From: Sciurus carolinensis
Lineage: Eukaryota > Chordata > Mammalia > Rodentia > Sciuridae
Direction of reading: 5' to 3'
Length of the DNA stretch: 64,000 bases
Assembly: GCF_902686445.1 (NCBI RefSeq)
Contig: NC_062213.1
Span: 40,436,741-40,500,740 of the forward strand
A program made the position numbers and the translations under genes. The notes below the pieces were generated by a model that did no database searches, was not told the origin of the DNA, and was given only the letters and a program-made list of their open reading frames with translations. Shown in pieces: positions 48,540-58,740 of the stretch. Position 1 is the stretch's first letter. Each line of letters begins with the position of its first letter.

Positions 48540-48873
48540 TGACCAAATCAGTGAATTAATACCTGATGGAATTAACTGAGTGGTAACTGGAGGCAGGGAG
48601 GTCGTGGCAAGCAGAAGGGTTCATTGGGGGGGCGTGGTTATGAGAGTATCTGGAGAGTAGAGTCTCTGACTCCTGATCACCATATAAGCTGCTTCCCTCT
48701 GTCACGCTCTTCTGCCATGATGTTCTGCCTCACCTTGAGCCCCGAGGAATGGAGTTGGTCTTCTGTGGACTAAGACCTCTGAAACCGTGAGCCCTCAAAT
48801 AAACCTTTTCTCTTCTACAATTAAGCTAGTCAGATCACTTAGTCACAGCAGTGAAGAAAAACTGATTAAAACA
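48540..48873 (+). mobile_element. MaLR-type LTR, sense, lacking its first ~95 bases
   Basis: 'CAAATCAGTGAATTAATACC' through 'GCCCTCAAATAAACCTTTTC' to 'AACTGATTAAAACA'. Reverse-complementing 48090-48450 gives closely matching sequence, so the two LTRs form an inverted repeat. Confidence 0.87.
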
Positions 48874-48989
48874 AACTCCAAATACTGACAGTCATTTCAT
48901 GGACTGCACAAAAACTCCTGGTCAAGAGGGAGTTGAAAACAGTACACTCAAGAGTATGAGGTGCCTTTTTCTTCACTCCCAAGCCACGC

Positions 48990-49165
48990 ATCCTTTCCAT
49001 AAAAGGCTGGACACATCTTCTGCCTAGCTTCACAGAATCCTTCATGAATTTGACAAATTGCTTCCCCTCTCTGAGCCTCAGCTTCCCAGTTTGAGTACAG
49101 GATCTAATGATAATCACCTTGCAATATTTCCCCTGCAGATTAAAATGAGATAACATCCCTACTCA
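48990..49165 (+). mobile_element. MIR SINE
   Basis: 'GACAAATTGCTTCCCCTCTC' then 'TGAGCCTCAGCTTCCCAG' and 'GATTAAAATGAGATAACATC' in MIR order. Confidence 0.8.
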
Positions 49166-50083
49166 CAGCAAGGGCTCTCCATATGAGGGTTGCCCTCCAT
49201 TGGTGTTATGGAAAATAAAAAATAGTCCCATCTTCAAGGGATTTACAGACTAGTGGTTAAAATAAAGCAAGTACAAAAATAACGAGAATACAAATCCCTC
49301 TGAGGGAGGTACCACTATTACCCTTGCAGTGGAAGGTAGAGAGGGTGGACATTGGGACAAAGGACCTGCAGCATATAGGGACTGCTGAAGGACAGTCTGG
49401 CCTGGTTGGGAGGCATAAGGCAGCCTTTGACTTGACCCTGGCCAGGGATGGGTCTTGGTTGAGGTAGGATACTCTTGGTGGTAGGAAGAGGATAAAAAAT
49501 GTCCCAGAAAGCTCAGGGAAGGAGGAAAAATTTCTAATCATGAAAAAGTGGCTTCAGGGGATGTAAGGCTGATGGCAGAGTCAGAGATTCTGAGGGCTTC
49601 TAGCCTCTGTTTTCTGCCATCACTGAGGGTGCCAACAAATCTCAATTAGGGGTATTGTTTCAGGATGCGGGAAATCTGGAAATCCTACCAGCAGCCAGTG
49701 CTTGAAAATGTTAATAATGCCCAAGCCGGGTGAAAACCTGCACGGGCACCCAAGCAGGAGGTTGAAATTCTCCAGCCAGCCAACTCCTCCCATTATGTTG
49801 CTAATTCAGGAGATTTCAAAAGGCACCTCAAAGCCTCAAAGGCAATGTATCACAATTTTACTAATATTTTGGTGTCAGGTTTAATTACAGATATATGCAC
49901 AAATGGAAACAAGTGTTTCATAATGTACTATAATTTCCAAAGAGCAGAACTGGGGGCTGTATATGGTAAATTCTTAGATTTTCTTCATTAGTCTCATCTT
50001 AAAGAAGTAATGAATTAACAATTATGAAAAAGTTTCACTAAATTTTGTTGCCTCTCCCTGAATACCTCTGGAATTTTTCCCTG

Positions 50084-50084
<1 letters not shown>

Positions 50085-50123
<39 letters not shown>
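50085..50123. repeat. (TG)n microsatellite
   Basis: About 19 uninterrupted TG units. Confidence 0.98.
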
Positions 50124-50124
<1 letters not shown>

Positions 50125-51194
50125 GGGGCCTCAGCTCTCACCAGCTCCTAACAAGGTTATAGGGCCAGATTCCTTTTAAATCTTTGCCACCCATTTCTTG
50201 AATCTACTGCCATATTGCTACAAAAAAAGTATGCTCTCATACAACACAAAACATGAATTCTGACTGGGTGGTACTGATCCTATTCTAGGGAAGGGGAAAG
50301 GTCTCAAAGTTCATAGAAAAAAAAAAAAAAAAGCTAGGAGGTAAATTTAGAAAAGAACATGCATATCAATAAGACCTGATAAGAGACAACCAGGAGAGCA
50401 AGCTGGCAGAAGGCCAGAGTGGTCTGTGTACTCTCAGTCTTAGGAATGATGGGAGTTAAGAATACAGTGGGTGTTTGAGGAAGGATTGTTTTCCAAAAAG
50501 GCTGATATGTCCCAGTGGTTGCCCTGGTAACAGGTCCACCCCCAAATGACAGTGATGTAACAAGGAGAATAAAATGCACACAAATAACACAGGCAGTAAT
50601 TACTGGTGGGGCCACACGTCTTGTAGTTGGCATCCCCTGGAAGGGTTCAGGGAGGGTCTTGGAAGGGGACATGTGTACCGCTGCCAAAGATGGGGCAAGC
50701 GGGGAAGAATCCCAAGGGTTCTGGGAACAGCACAGCCTGCCGATCCAACTCCACCTGCCAGTGCCTTCACCTGGAAGGGACTTCGGGCTGGAGAATGTGC
50801 TCCTTCATTCTCCTGTTGGCCTGAGAGCATAGCTCCAGTAGCATTTTCTAGTTAGATGGACTAGTTAGAGCCTGGCTTTGCCAAGGCCCAGAAAGGTTGA
50901 TTCTGTCCCAAGGGTACCAGGGGAGCAGAGTCTAAGTGATCACCATCACGTTGGCTCTAAGTAACCCCCAGGGCTCCCACCCTTGCAAAATGAGATTTGA
51001 GGTCTTTGTTGGAGCCTCAGATGCCCTAAATGACCAGTTCCTGACTCTTCCAGGCTTATCTCTAGCTCAGACCCCCATCCTACAGATGACCCACTATTCC
51101 CAGGGCCATATCTAGTTCCATCCTCATCCTTCTGCTGCCTGCTCATCCCTGCAGGCTCCACATGGCCATGACCCTCAGGAGGAATAAGATTGGT

Positions 51195-51275
51195 CAAATT
51201 ATGTTATGGCATAACAAAAATGCCATAATGAATTCCATTATTAAGTATAATGAAAATGTACCAATTTTTTTTTAA
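51195..51275 (+). mobile_element. L1 3' end fragment, sense
   Basis: 'CAAATTATGTTATGGCATAA' and 'AATGAATTCCATTATTAAGT' resemble the short L1 3' tails elsewhere in the window, ending in a T-rich/A-rich run. Confidence 0.7.
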
Positions 51276-51852
51276 GAAGACTTTTGTTTACAAAGGGGGT
51301 CGGGGAGAGAGGACCCATTCCCTTAAGCCAGCCATTTTCAAAGTATAGTTTAAGGGCCTCTAGGTGTCCCTAAAACCCTTTCAGAGGATCTACAAGGTCA
51401 TCAGACTTTCACAATAGAACTAATTTTGCTTTTCTACTCTATTCATGAATACACAGAGATAAAAAGTTTTAGATTCCACATTGTAATCAATTCTAAGATA
51501 TCACTTGTCAAGTTTAGCATAGTATCAAGAAAGAATATCCATGAGTAAATGACAAGGCTACTAAAAATGCTCCTCCTTTTTCCAACTGCGTATCTGTGTG
51601 AAGTCACATATTTGTTCTTTAGTCAGATTGAATGGGTGAGAAATAAGAAACCAGGGGTCTTTTATTAAACCAGACATGATATAGAGTGACAAAACTATAA
51701 GACAGAGCCACTCTTCTCACTAATTTCTTTATTACTGAGAAAATATAGTTTTAATACAAATAATTCATGTTAGCATACCACAGTTTATTATTGTTATTCT
51801 TTAATGAGTATTTTTAAAGTTCTCCATTTTAATTTCTGATCTAGTAAATCTT

Positions 51853-52042
51853 TTTTTGGGGGGGTGGGGCGTGGGTACCAGGGATTGAACTCAGGGGCAC
51901 TTAACCACTGAACCACATCCCCAGCCCTATTTTGTATTTTATTTAGAGACAGGGTCTCACTGAGTTGCTTAGCATCTTGCTTTTGCTGAGGCTGGCCTTG
52001 AACTCCAGATCCTCCCACCTCAGCCTCCCTAGCCACCTGGCC
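51853..52042 (-). mobile_element. Composite B1-ID SINE, antisense, 16-base perfect target-site duplication
   Basis: Reversed ID ('GAACCACATCCCCAGCCC') and B1 halves. TGATCTAGTAAATCTT is repeated exactly at 51837-51852 and 52043-52058. Confidence 0.97.
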
Positions 52043-52090
52043 TGATCTAGTAAATCTTGATAGATATAAACTCCCATGAAGCTCTTTGGG

Positions 52091-52272
52091 TGACTCAGGA
52101 GGCTGAGGCAGGAGAATCACAAGTTTCAGGCCAGGCTCAGCAATTTAGTGAGACCCTAAGTAACTCAGTGAGATCCTGTCTCAAAAAAAAATATAAAAAG
52201 GGCTGGGGATGTGGCTCAGGGGTTAAGCATCCCTAGGTTCAATCTCCAAGAGCGCAAAAAAAAAAAAAAAAA
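52091..52272 (+). mobile_element. Composite B1-ID SINE, 5'-truncated, perfect target-site duplication
   Basis: Begins inside the B1 half ('GACTCAGGAGGCTGAGGCAG') and continues to ID ('GGGCTGGGGATGTGGCTCAG') and a poly-A tail. AAGCTCTTTGGG occurs exactly at 52079-52090 and 52273-52284. Confidence 0.97.
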
Positions 52273-52958
52273 AAGCTCTTTGGGATCCTCAATAATTTTC
52301 AAGTGAATAAGGAAGGATCCTGACACCGAAAAGACAGAGTCACCGCCTTAAACTGAGCAGCCTTAGCAGGCAGAGTGGAGCTGTACTTGGATATGTCTCT
52401 ACTCCTGCACACTGATTCCACCAAATTAATGATCTTTCTACATGCCTGTCTCCTCCACTACACTGTGTACTTCCTAGTGGCGGCTGTTCATCTTAAAGCT
52501 TCCACCCCACACCACCCCCATGTCTGGCAAAAAGTAGAAATTCCAGATGAATGAACGAGGTAAAAGAAGCCCACGTGGACAGACTGCACAGGCTGCTGGG
52601 TGAGCGGCTGACCATTCACAGGAGGGTGGACAGAAACACGCTTCTTTGTTTGTTTTTAATTGGTCCAAGTTGTTACTAAGATTCTGATTTGAAATGAGGC
52701 ATAAATAGAAACATACTTAAAAACCAAAAAGTCAGATAAAAATTTAACCTAAGAAACAATTCTGCCATTTCTACTCTGCTAGACTTTCAGAGCCACATGC
52801 AAGCACATAACCTGTGAAATCCCCCTGGCTGTCCCTGACACGTTCCCCAGGAAAGCGAGGAAAAGGAGGCAGTGCTGGTGTGGCGACTGATGCCTTTGGT
52901 AAAACAGGTTTCCACCTCCTATCTCAGAAGCCGAGGGGTTACCACGTTAGAGAATGAC

Positions 52959-52962
<4 letters not shown>

Positions 52963-52997
<35 letters not shown>
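52963..52997. repeat. (GT)n microsatellite
   Basis: About 17 GT units beginning after GACGTGC. Confidence 0.98.
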
Positions 52998-52998
<1 letters not shown>

Positions 52999-53140
52999 CA
53001 AAAAGAGAGGGAAAGAGAGATCCAGAGAGCAGCCCCATAAGAAATGCAACTGTGCAATCACTGCTGAGGAGTTAGGAATCCATCGACATTTTCAGTTTTC
53101 TATATATATATCTATATATACTTACTGTCTTGAAATTTGC

Positions 53141-53368
53141 TTTTCTTGTCTTTCTTTTTTTTTTCTTTTTTTTTTTTTTGGTACTGGGGATTGAGCCCAG
53201 GCCGCCTTACCACTAAGTCACATTCCTGGCCTTTTTAATTTTAATTTTGAGACAGGGTCTTGCTAAATTGCTTAGGGCCTCCTTAAATTGCTGCGGCTGG
53301 CCTTGAGCTTGCAATCCTCCTGTCTCAGCCTCCCAAATCACTGGGATTACAATCCTGTGCTGGTATAC
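53141..53368 (-). mobile_element. Composite B1-ID SINE, antisense, 16-base perfect target-site duplication
   Basis: T-rich head, reversed ID ('ACTAAGTCACATTCCTGGCC') and reversed B1 halves. CTGTCTTGAAATTTGC is exact at 53125-53140 and 53369-53384. Confidence 0.97.
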
Positions 53369-53401
53369 CTGTCTTGAAATTTGCGTTTAAAAGACCCTTT
53401 A

Positions 53402-53491
53402 GGGCTGGGGAGATAGTTCAGTCGGTAGAGTGCCTGCCTTGCAAGCACGAGGCCCTGGGTTCAATCCCCAGCACCGCAAAAAAAAAAAAAA
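53402..53491 (+). mobile_element. ID SINE, short and well preserved
   Basis: Compact tRNA-related body with A-box region 'GATAGTTCAGTCGGTAGAG' and B box 'GGGTTCAATCCCC', then a pure A tail of about 16. AAAAGACCCTTTA is repeated exactly at 53389-53401 and 53492-53504. The pure tail and exact duplication suggest a fairly recent insertion. Confidence 0.96.
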
Positions 53492-53824
53492 AAAAGACCC
53501 TTTAATCAATGTGATAAACATCCCCTAGTCCTTTTTACATGTGCAGAAGTGTTATGTTTACATCACTTTGGAAGAAGGACACTCAGCAGATGGGAGACAT
53601 GGTGGACCTAGTATCACTGGGGTCATTATTCAGTCAGTGTCAGTAAAGATTCTGACCTCTCAAGACAAGGCCCTTTGATCCCTTTAGTCCCCGATTGTAA
53701 TTTTGGATGCTGAGGCTACCAGGTTGCTGGGTAGTTCCCTAGGTGTACTTCACAGGGGTCTGACTCTAATGACTGGCCAAGAAGTTATACATGTAAAGTA
53801 CAGCTTCAAAGATCTTCACAGACT

Positions 53825-54040
53825 GAAAGTTGTGATAAAGGTATCACTTGCTGCATGCTTACAATTTATGTATATTCCCTAATTCACTCTTCACAAAAGT
53901 GTTCCAAAGTTGGCATTCAAGTTCCCATTTTGTAGATGAGAAAACTGAGCCTATGGCCCAAGTATGCATACCTGGTAAGTAACAAAGGCAGGACTTGGGC
54001 CCTGGTCTAAACCACAATCAGTTCTTTTCCATTGGCCAAC
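53825..54040 (-). mobile_element. MIR SINE, antisense
   Basis: 'GTTCCCATTTTGTAGATGAG', 'AAAACTGAGCCTATGG' and 'ACCTGGTAAGTAACAAAGGC' match the reversed MIR core. Confidence 0.85.
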
Positions 54041-54253
54041 CTGCCTATTACCTCCATATCCTGGGCATCCTGGCACCCATGTTGAGACCAGCCAATTTAT
54101 GTTCTGTGCATTTCAGGACATTTCCTTTTTCTTGAAGAAAACGTTCACATTCTAAATGTGATGTTCTCCTCTGTGTCTCTTTTCCCTGTTCTACTATGAA
54201 TGGAAGCATCATTCATAGACTTATCTGGGCAAGTTTAATAAAAAAATTTCTCA

Positions 54254-54336
54254 TGGACTGGGGATATAGCTCGGTTGGTAGAGTGCTTGCCTTGCAAGCA
54301 CAAGGCTCTGGGTTCAATCCCCAGCACCACAAAAAT
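54254..54336 (+). mobile_element. ID SINE
   Basis: 'GACTGGGGATATAGCTCGGT', 'TTGCCTTGCAAGCACAAGG' and 'GGGTTCAATCCCCAGCACC', then a short A-rich tail. It lies 244 bases from the donor of the first coding exon. Confidence 0.93.
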
Positions 54337-54579
54337 AAGTCCAACAAGGACCTATTCAGATGAAAAATCTTGCCCTGCGTGTAGAGAAAAGTCATGAGCC
54401 TCAGATTAAACTGAAGACTTTAAAGAGGTTCAATTATATTTTGAAAACTCTGGATGCATTCAACACTGCTAAGATCCCCCTTCCCCCAACATAAGCAAGA
54501 GAGGACCCAGGGATAGAGAAACTCCAGGACCCCATCCCTGGTCCAGGGCCCTCCCTCAACCTGTGGTTCTGTCACTCAC

Positions 54580-54747
54580 CCAAGAGGGCCGTCTGGGGGT
54601 GGGTCCGCGCATGTCTGCCTCTGGAGAAGGACCTGGTATGTGGGCGCTCTCTGGCTGCAGAGGAGAGGAAGAAGCTCTGTCCCAAGAGCAGCAGCAGGCA
54701 GCCCACCAGCATCGATTCCATTTTCAAGAGGAAGAAGAAGGGCAAGG
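54580..54747 (-). CDS. MATN2: MATN2 first coding exon (start codon, signal peptide, basic N-terminus); coding part 54580-54721
   Basis: Matrilin-2 is a secreted extracellular-matrix adaptor protein that forms filamentous networks with collagens and other matrix proteins. The ATG is at 54721 on the minus strand. It opens 47 codons plus one base, beginning [15 protein letters not shown], a typical signal peptide (hydrophobic run at residues 5-22, likely cleavage near residue 23). A basic stretch with [14 protein letters not shown] follows (residues 34-47). This closely matches the N-terminus of human matrilin-2 as I recall it. The exon ends with a GTGAGT donor at 54574-54579, leaving phase 1; the next exon supplies AG to complete a Glu codon, as in the human protein. 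The exon's 5' edge is less certain: the best acceptor is a CAG ending at 54748, after a pyrimidine-rich tract, giving about 26 bases of 5' UTR. No promoter is visible upstream, consistent with a separate non-coding exon 1 outside the window. Confidence 0.93.
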
Positions 54748-55254
54748 CTGTGTGTGACACACAACGAGAGGGGTGGGTGAGATTTCTGGGTGTTTCTGAA
54801 CTCTGGGTGCTACACACCCACCACCCTGCCTTTTCAGGTCCCAAACACACCACTTTCGTTCAAAATGCCATTTGAACAGGGTCTTCTTGAATACTCTGGG
54901 CAGAGCATGCACAGTGGGAATTTTTGGTCACTTAGGGCACCATAAGATGAAAGGGGGAAAAAAAACTATCCTGAAGGGTTTTTTTTATCAATTAAGTTTG
55001 TTACCAGCCTGTCATAGGCACATTCTATATCTTAGGAAAAAAATTGACAATTCTAATTAACAATATTCCTTCAGTAGATTAATAGCAGATGGCACAATTA
55101 ATATACATAAATTTCCCAAGAAATGCACATGTAGCTGACAAAATGTAGCATCACATAGCCAATAGGCCTCCCAGCCTCCCTGCCTCCCACACACATTTAT
55201 CAAGAGGGAGCACAGTGATTAAGGGACACAGTGATTAAGGGCTTGGACTCTGAA

Positions 55255-55425
55255 CTAGACTGAGTCCTTGTGCCAGGCACTATTCTAAATGCTTCACATC
55301 TATTAACTCAATCAATTCACTAGTATTCATCCCAAATCCTCATAAGGCTCATGGAGGTTAAGCAGCTTGCCCAAGGTCACATACGGTTAGCAAGGGTCAG
55401 GGCCAAGACTCTATTCCAGGGTGAG
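55255..55425 (-). mobile_element. MIR SINE, antisense
   Basis: 'TGTGCCAGGCACTATTCTAA', 'AGCTTGCCCAAGGTCACATA' and preceding text fit a reversed MIR. Confidence 0.85.
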
Positions 55426-55724
55426 CAGGCCAATTTGCCAATGCATTGATCAGCAGAAAACTCAATTAAATTAAAGTCAAATCCCTAGAGGGCAATTCAT
55501 AAAAGGCCATAGCTGTTTTCATTGTCAGAGACAGAGGTGGGGCAAAGACCAGTTCCCAAAACTTAACAGAAAGTACTGAATAATTCAGTAAGCTGTTCAG
55601 CCAGTTGCTTTCAGGAACTCACCTGGTAATGGCCTGTTGACTCTCAAAGTCCCACCATTTTTCACACTTCCTGTATAAAGTCAGCTCATTTTTTACTATG
55701 CATTTATATTATATTAAAAATAGT

Positions 55725-55870
55725 GAATGTTTATTCAGCACTTACTATGTGCCAGGCACCAGGCCAAGTGCTTTAAAAGTACTAAGTGATTTAATTCTTA
55801 CAGTAACTCAGAAAAGTAATTCACTCACAGTCACATGCCTCATCAGGGGTGAAACCAGAGCGCACTTACT
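55725..55870 (-). mobile_element. MIR SINE, antisense
   Basis: 'TTATTCAGCACTTACTATGT', 'GCCAGGCACCAGGCCAAGTG' and 'CACTCACAGTCACATGCC' in reversed MIR order. Confidence 0.82.
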
Positions 55871-56364
55871 CCTTCCCTCCCTTAAATAACCCTGCCCACT
55901 GGACCCGTCCCTTAACTCTGAGATTCCGAGAAAAGGAAGAACACTTAGAATATTCTGCCTCTTTCTCTAATCGTAAACCTATTTTTTATTTTTAAATTTC
56001 CTTGGCATTTCCTTTTTTACTTTTAAATTTCCTTTAATGACCTGATTTTTTATATGACACTATAAGTGTGTGACATCATCAATATGTGATGTATTATTTT
56101 AATGCCATCCCCCTTCCTCTAAATGGAGCAAATACGAAGTCCATGTTTATTCATCCAAATTGTATCCAATAGGCTCTCAAGGCCCTCTTCCCTCCCGACA
56201 CAGCAGCACTTTTAAAGTCAATTCCACGACTCCTGCTCCTCCTCGCTCCTGGTTCACTGTGGATTTCAAGAATGTCTGTGATTCCTAGTCACCATGGTTC
56301 ACCAAAAGGCGCCGAGGAGGAGTGAGGATAGGGAGCTAAAAGTAAACATCCAAGTACTGGATGT

Positions 56365-56519
56365 CTAACCTGAGCAGGTGATTTCTCTCTCTCTGCTTCA
56401 GTTTTCTCCATCTTTAAATTGGGGATAACAACAGACCTTCTTTTAAAAATTACATATCTACATACATGAGTATATACACACGTGTGTATGTGTGTGTATT
56501 TATCTGCATATATATGTAT

Positions 56520-56559
<40 letters not shown>

Positions 56560-56640
56560 GTATCACTTAAGCCAGTGCCTGATACATAGTATGTGTGGAA
56601 TAAGTGCTAGCTATTTACTATTATTACCATCACCATCATT
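56365..56640 (+). mobile_element. MIR SINE interrupted by microsatellite expansion
   Basis: 'TCTCTGCTTCAGTTTTCTCC' and 'AATTGGGGATAACAACAGAC' on the left, 'GCCAGTGCCTGATACATAGT' on the right. Between them lies a TA/TG region and the (CA)n at 56522. Confidence 0.75.
56522..56554. repeat. (AC)n microsatellite
   Basis: About 16 AC units preceded by mixed TG/TA repeats from 56460. Confidence 0.97.
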
Positions 56641-56999
56641 CTGCATGCAAGCCAATTAACAGGAAGTATACATTAAGTTTGTCATATCGAGCCTTTTCAT
56701 GTTCATTAAATAAACTTTTATGCTTACTTATGAACAGTCTTATAATAAAACAATGACACAAAATGCATAACTTTAAAATATACATTTTACCTGAAAAACA
56801 TTTAAAACCCCTTTTTCACAATGCAATAGCATGGCAAGCTACAAACTGATGGAAAATATTTGCAAAGCATATATATCTGATCAATTATTTATGTTCAAAC
56901 TGTATAGACTCTTGTAACTGAAAAAAGAAAAAAGACAAAAAATCCACTTAAAAAGGTGCAACCGATTTGAAGAGCCCCATCACCAAAGAAGATATTTGG

Positions 57000-57204
57000 G
57001 GGATGTTTATTTGTTGCTTTTGGAAACAAGTATTGAACCCAGGAGCTCTTTACCGCTGAGCCACATCCCCAGCCTGTTTTTTATTTTGAGACAGGGTCTC
57101 ACTAAGTTCCTTAGGGCTTTATTAAGTTGCTGACACTGACTTTGTGATCCTCCTGCTTCAGCCTCCAGAACGGCTGGGATTATAGGCATGCACACTGTAC
57201 CAGG
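57000..57204 (-). mobile_element. Composite B1-ID SINE, antisense
   Basis: Reversed ID ('GCTGAGCCACATCCCCAGCC') and B1 ('CGGCTGGGATTATAGGCATG') halves. CCAAAGAAGATATTTGG (56983-56999) and CCAAAGAAGACATTTGG (57205-57221) give a 17-base duplication of host L1 sequence with one mismatch. Confidence 0.96.
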
Positions 57205-57339
57205 CCAAAGAAGACATTTGGATAACAAACATATGAAAATATGTTTGAGACTCTTAGTCATTAGAAAAAAATAAATTAAACCACAATAAGTTGTCACAAC
57301 AAATCCAATAGAATAGCAAAAAAAGAATTCAGCAACTTC

Positions 57340-57767
57340 ATTTTTTTTAATTTTTAAAAATTTATTTTTATTGTAAACAAATGGGATACATGTTGTTTCT
57401 CTGTTTGTACATGAAGTAGAGGCATACCATTTCTGTAATCACACATTTACATAGGGTAATAGCGTTTGATTTATTCTATTATTTTTTCCTTCCCCCCACC
57501 CCTCCCACCCCTCTTTTCCCTCTATACAGTCCCTCCTTCCTCCATTCTTGCCCCCCTCCTACCCCCCACTATGTGTCATCATCCACTTATCAGCGAGATC
57601 ATTCATCCTTTGGTTTTTTGAGATTGGCTTATCTCACTTAGCATGATATTCTCCAATTTCATCCATCTGCCTGCAAATGCCAAAATTTTATTTATATATA
57701 TATACCACAGTTTCTTTATCCATTCATCAATTGAAGGGCTTCTAGGTTGGTTCCACATCTGGCTATT
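57340..57767 (-). mobile_element. Younger 5'-truncated L1, antisense, 12-base perfect target-site duplication
   Basis: A 428-base inverted L1 3' end ('GATTGGCTTATCTCACTTAG', 'TATCCATTCATCAATTGAAG' on the plus strand), with a C/T-rich 3' UTR near 57490-57570. TTCAGCAACTTC is exact at 57328-57339 and 57768-57779. It sits inside the older L1. Confidence 0.96.
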
Positions 57768-58040
57768 TTCAGCAACTTCTTGTAAGGTTAAACATACGCT
57801 TTCCAAATGACACAGCCCAGGGTGACCAACTGTCCCTGTTCACCCAGGACTAGTCCTGCTTTAGCACTGAAAGTTCCCGCACCCTAAGTACTCAATCTTA
57901 GGCAAATCAGATGTTTTGTCCCCTGCCAGCAACCTTGAACCTAGGGATTTGCCCAAAGGATAAGACTACACATTCACACAAAAGACTTATACTCAGAAGC
58001 TCACAGAAGTTTTATTTGTAAAAGCTAAAAACTGGAAACA

Positions 58041-58147
58041 GGGCTGGGGATATAGATCAGTTGGTAAAACACTTGCCTTGCATGCACAAGATCCTGGGTT
58101 CAATCCCCAGCATCACCACCACCACCAAAAAAAAAAAAAAAAAAAAA
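58041..58147 (+). mobile_element. ID SINE
   Basis: 'GGGCTGGGGATATAGATCAG', 'GGGTTCAATCCCCAGCATC', a CACCACCAC expansion and about 21 A. Inserted within the old L1. Confidence 0.94.
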
Positions 58148-58534
58148 CCACTGTAAACAACCCAAAAGTCCACCAACAGGTCAATAAAGTATGGCACATC
58201 CACACAGTGGAATCCTTCCCAGCAATTAAAGGAATGACCTACTGGATGAATCTCAAAATAATTATGTTGAGTGAAAGCAGCCAAACACAAAAAGATTACA
58301 TACTGAACCATTCTATTTACATGACCTTCGATCAAGGGCAAAACTCCATAACAAAAGGCAGGTCAGTGACTTCCAACCTGAAGACAGGAGTGCAAAAGGG
58401 GATCAGATGTGAGGGACGTTTGGGAGGAGATGGAAACGCTTACACCATGGTCACAGTGGAGCTATGCATTCGTCCAAACCCATGAAACTGTACACTTAAA
58501 ATTGATGAATTTTATGGTATAGAAGGGTGCTAAC

Positions 58535-58740
58535 GCTGGATGTGGTGGTGAAAACCTGTAATCCCAGCGGCTTGGGAGGTCGAGGCAGAAGAATCATGTT
58601 CAAAGCCAGTCTCAGCAATTTAGCGAGGTCCTGAGCAACTTGGCAGGACCCTGTCTCTAATAAAATAAAAGAAAAAAATGGCTGGAGATGCGGTTCAGTG
58701 GTTTAACACTGAGTTCAATCCCCGGTACCAAAAAGGAAAA
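58535..58740 (+). mobile_element. Composite B1-ID SINE
   Basis: 'GCTGGATGTGGTGGTGAAAA', 'CCCAGCGGCTTGGGAGG', 'GGCTGGAGATGCGGTTCAG'. GTGCTAAC/ATGCTAAC flanks it. Confidence 0.93.

Larger units (their letters stand above)
20706..54579 (-). other. MATN2: MATN2 intron 2 (33.9 kb) between signal-peptide exon and VWA1 exon
   Basis: Complete phase-1 intron with a GTGAGT donor at its right end and an AG acceptor at its left end. It contains most of the SINEs, several MaLR-type LTRs, MER5A copies and L1 fragments listed separately. I see no exon or other gene in the larger repeat-poor stretches: 25800-26215, 26405-27120, 28200-29000, 29145-32000, 33120-35980, 36115-37080, 42120-43645, 45305-46050, 46220-47250, 49165-50080 and 50125-51190. 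Confidence 0.85.
56820..58515 (+). mobile_element. Old L1M-type LINE, sense, broken by younger insertions
   Basis: Separate pieces read in L1 ORF2/3'-UTR order: 'GATGGAAAATATTTGCAAAG' (about 56850), 'CACCAAAGAAGATATTTGG' (about 56981), then from about 57940 to 58510 'CACAGTGGAATCCTTCC' and 'AAACTGTACACTTAAAATTG'. Inserted into it are a B1-ID SINE (57000), a younger antisense L1 (57340) and an ID SINE (58041). The 57790-57940 part is not L1-like and may be another old insertion. Confidence 0.75.

Noticed and set aside
53402..53480. Possible tRNA-Ala-like gene
   Set aside because: The body has A and B boxes but ends in poly-A with a target-site duplication, so it is an ID SINE. The same applies to the other ID copies.
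55212..55238. Local duplication of CACAGTGATTAAGGG
   Set aside because: A short tandem slip within old MIR-type sequence; no wider significance seen.
58078..58485. 135-codon open frame
   Set aside because: It spans an ID SINE poly-A tail and old L1 3' sequence; not a gene.
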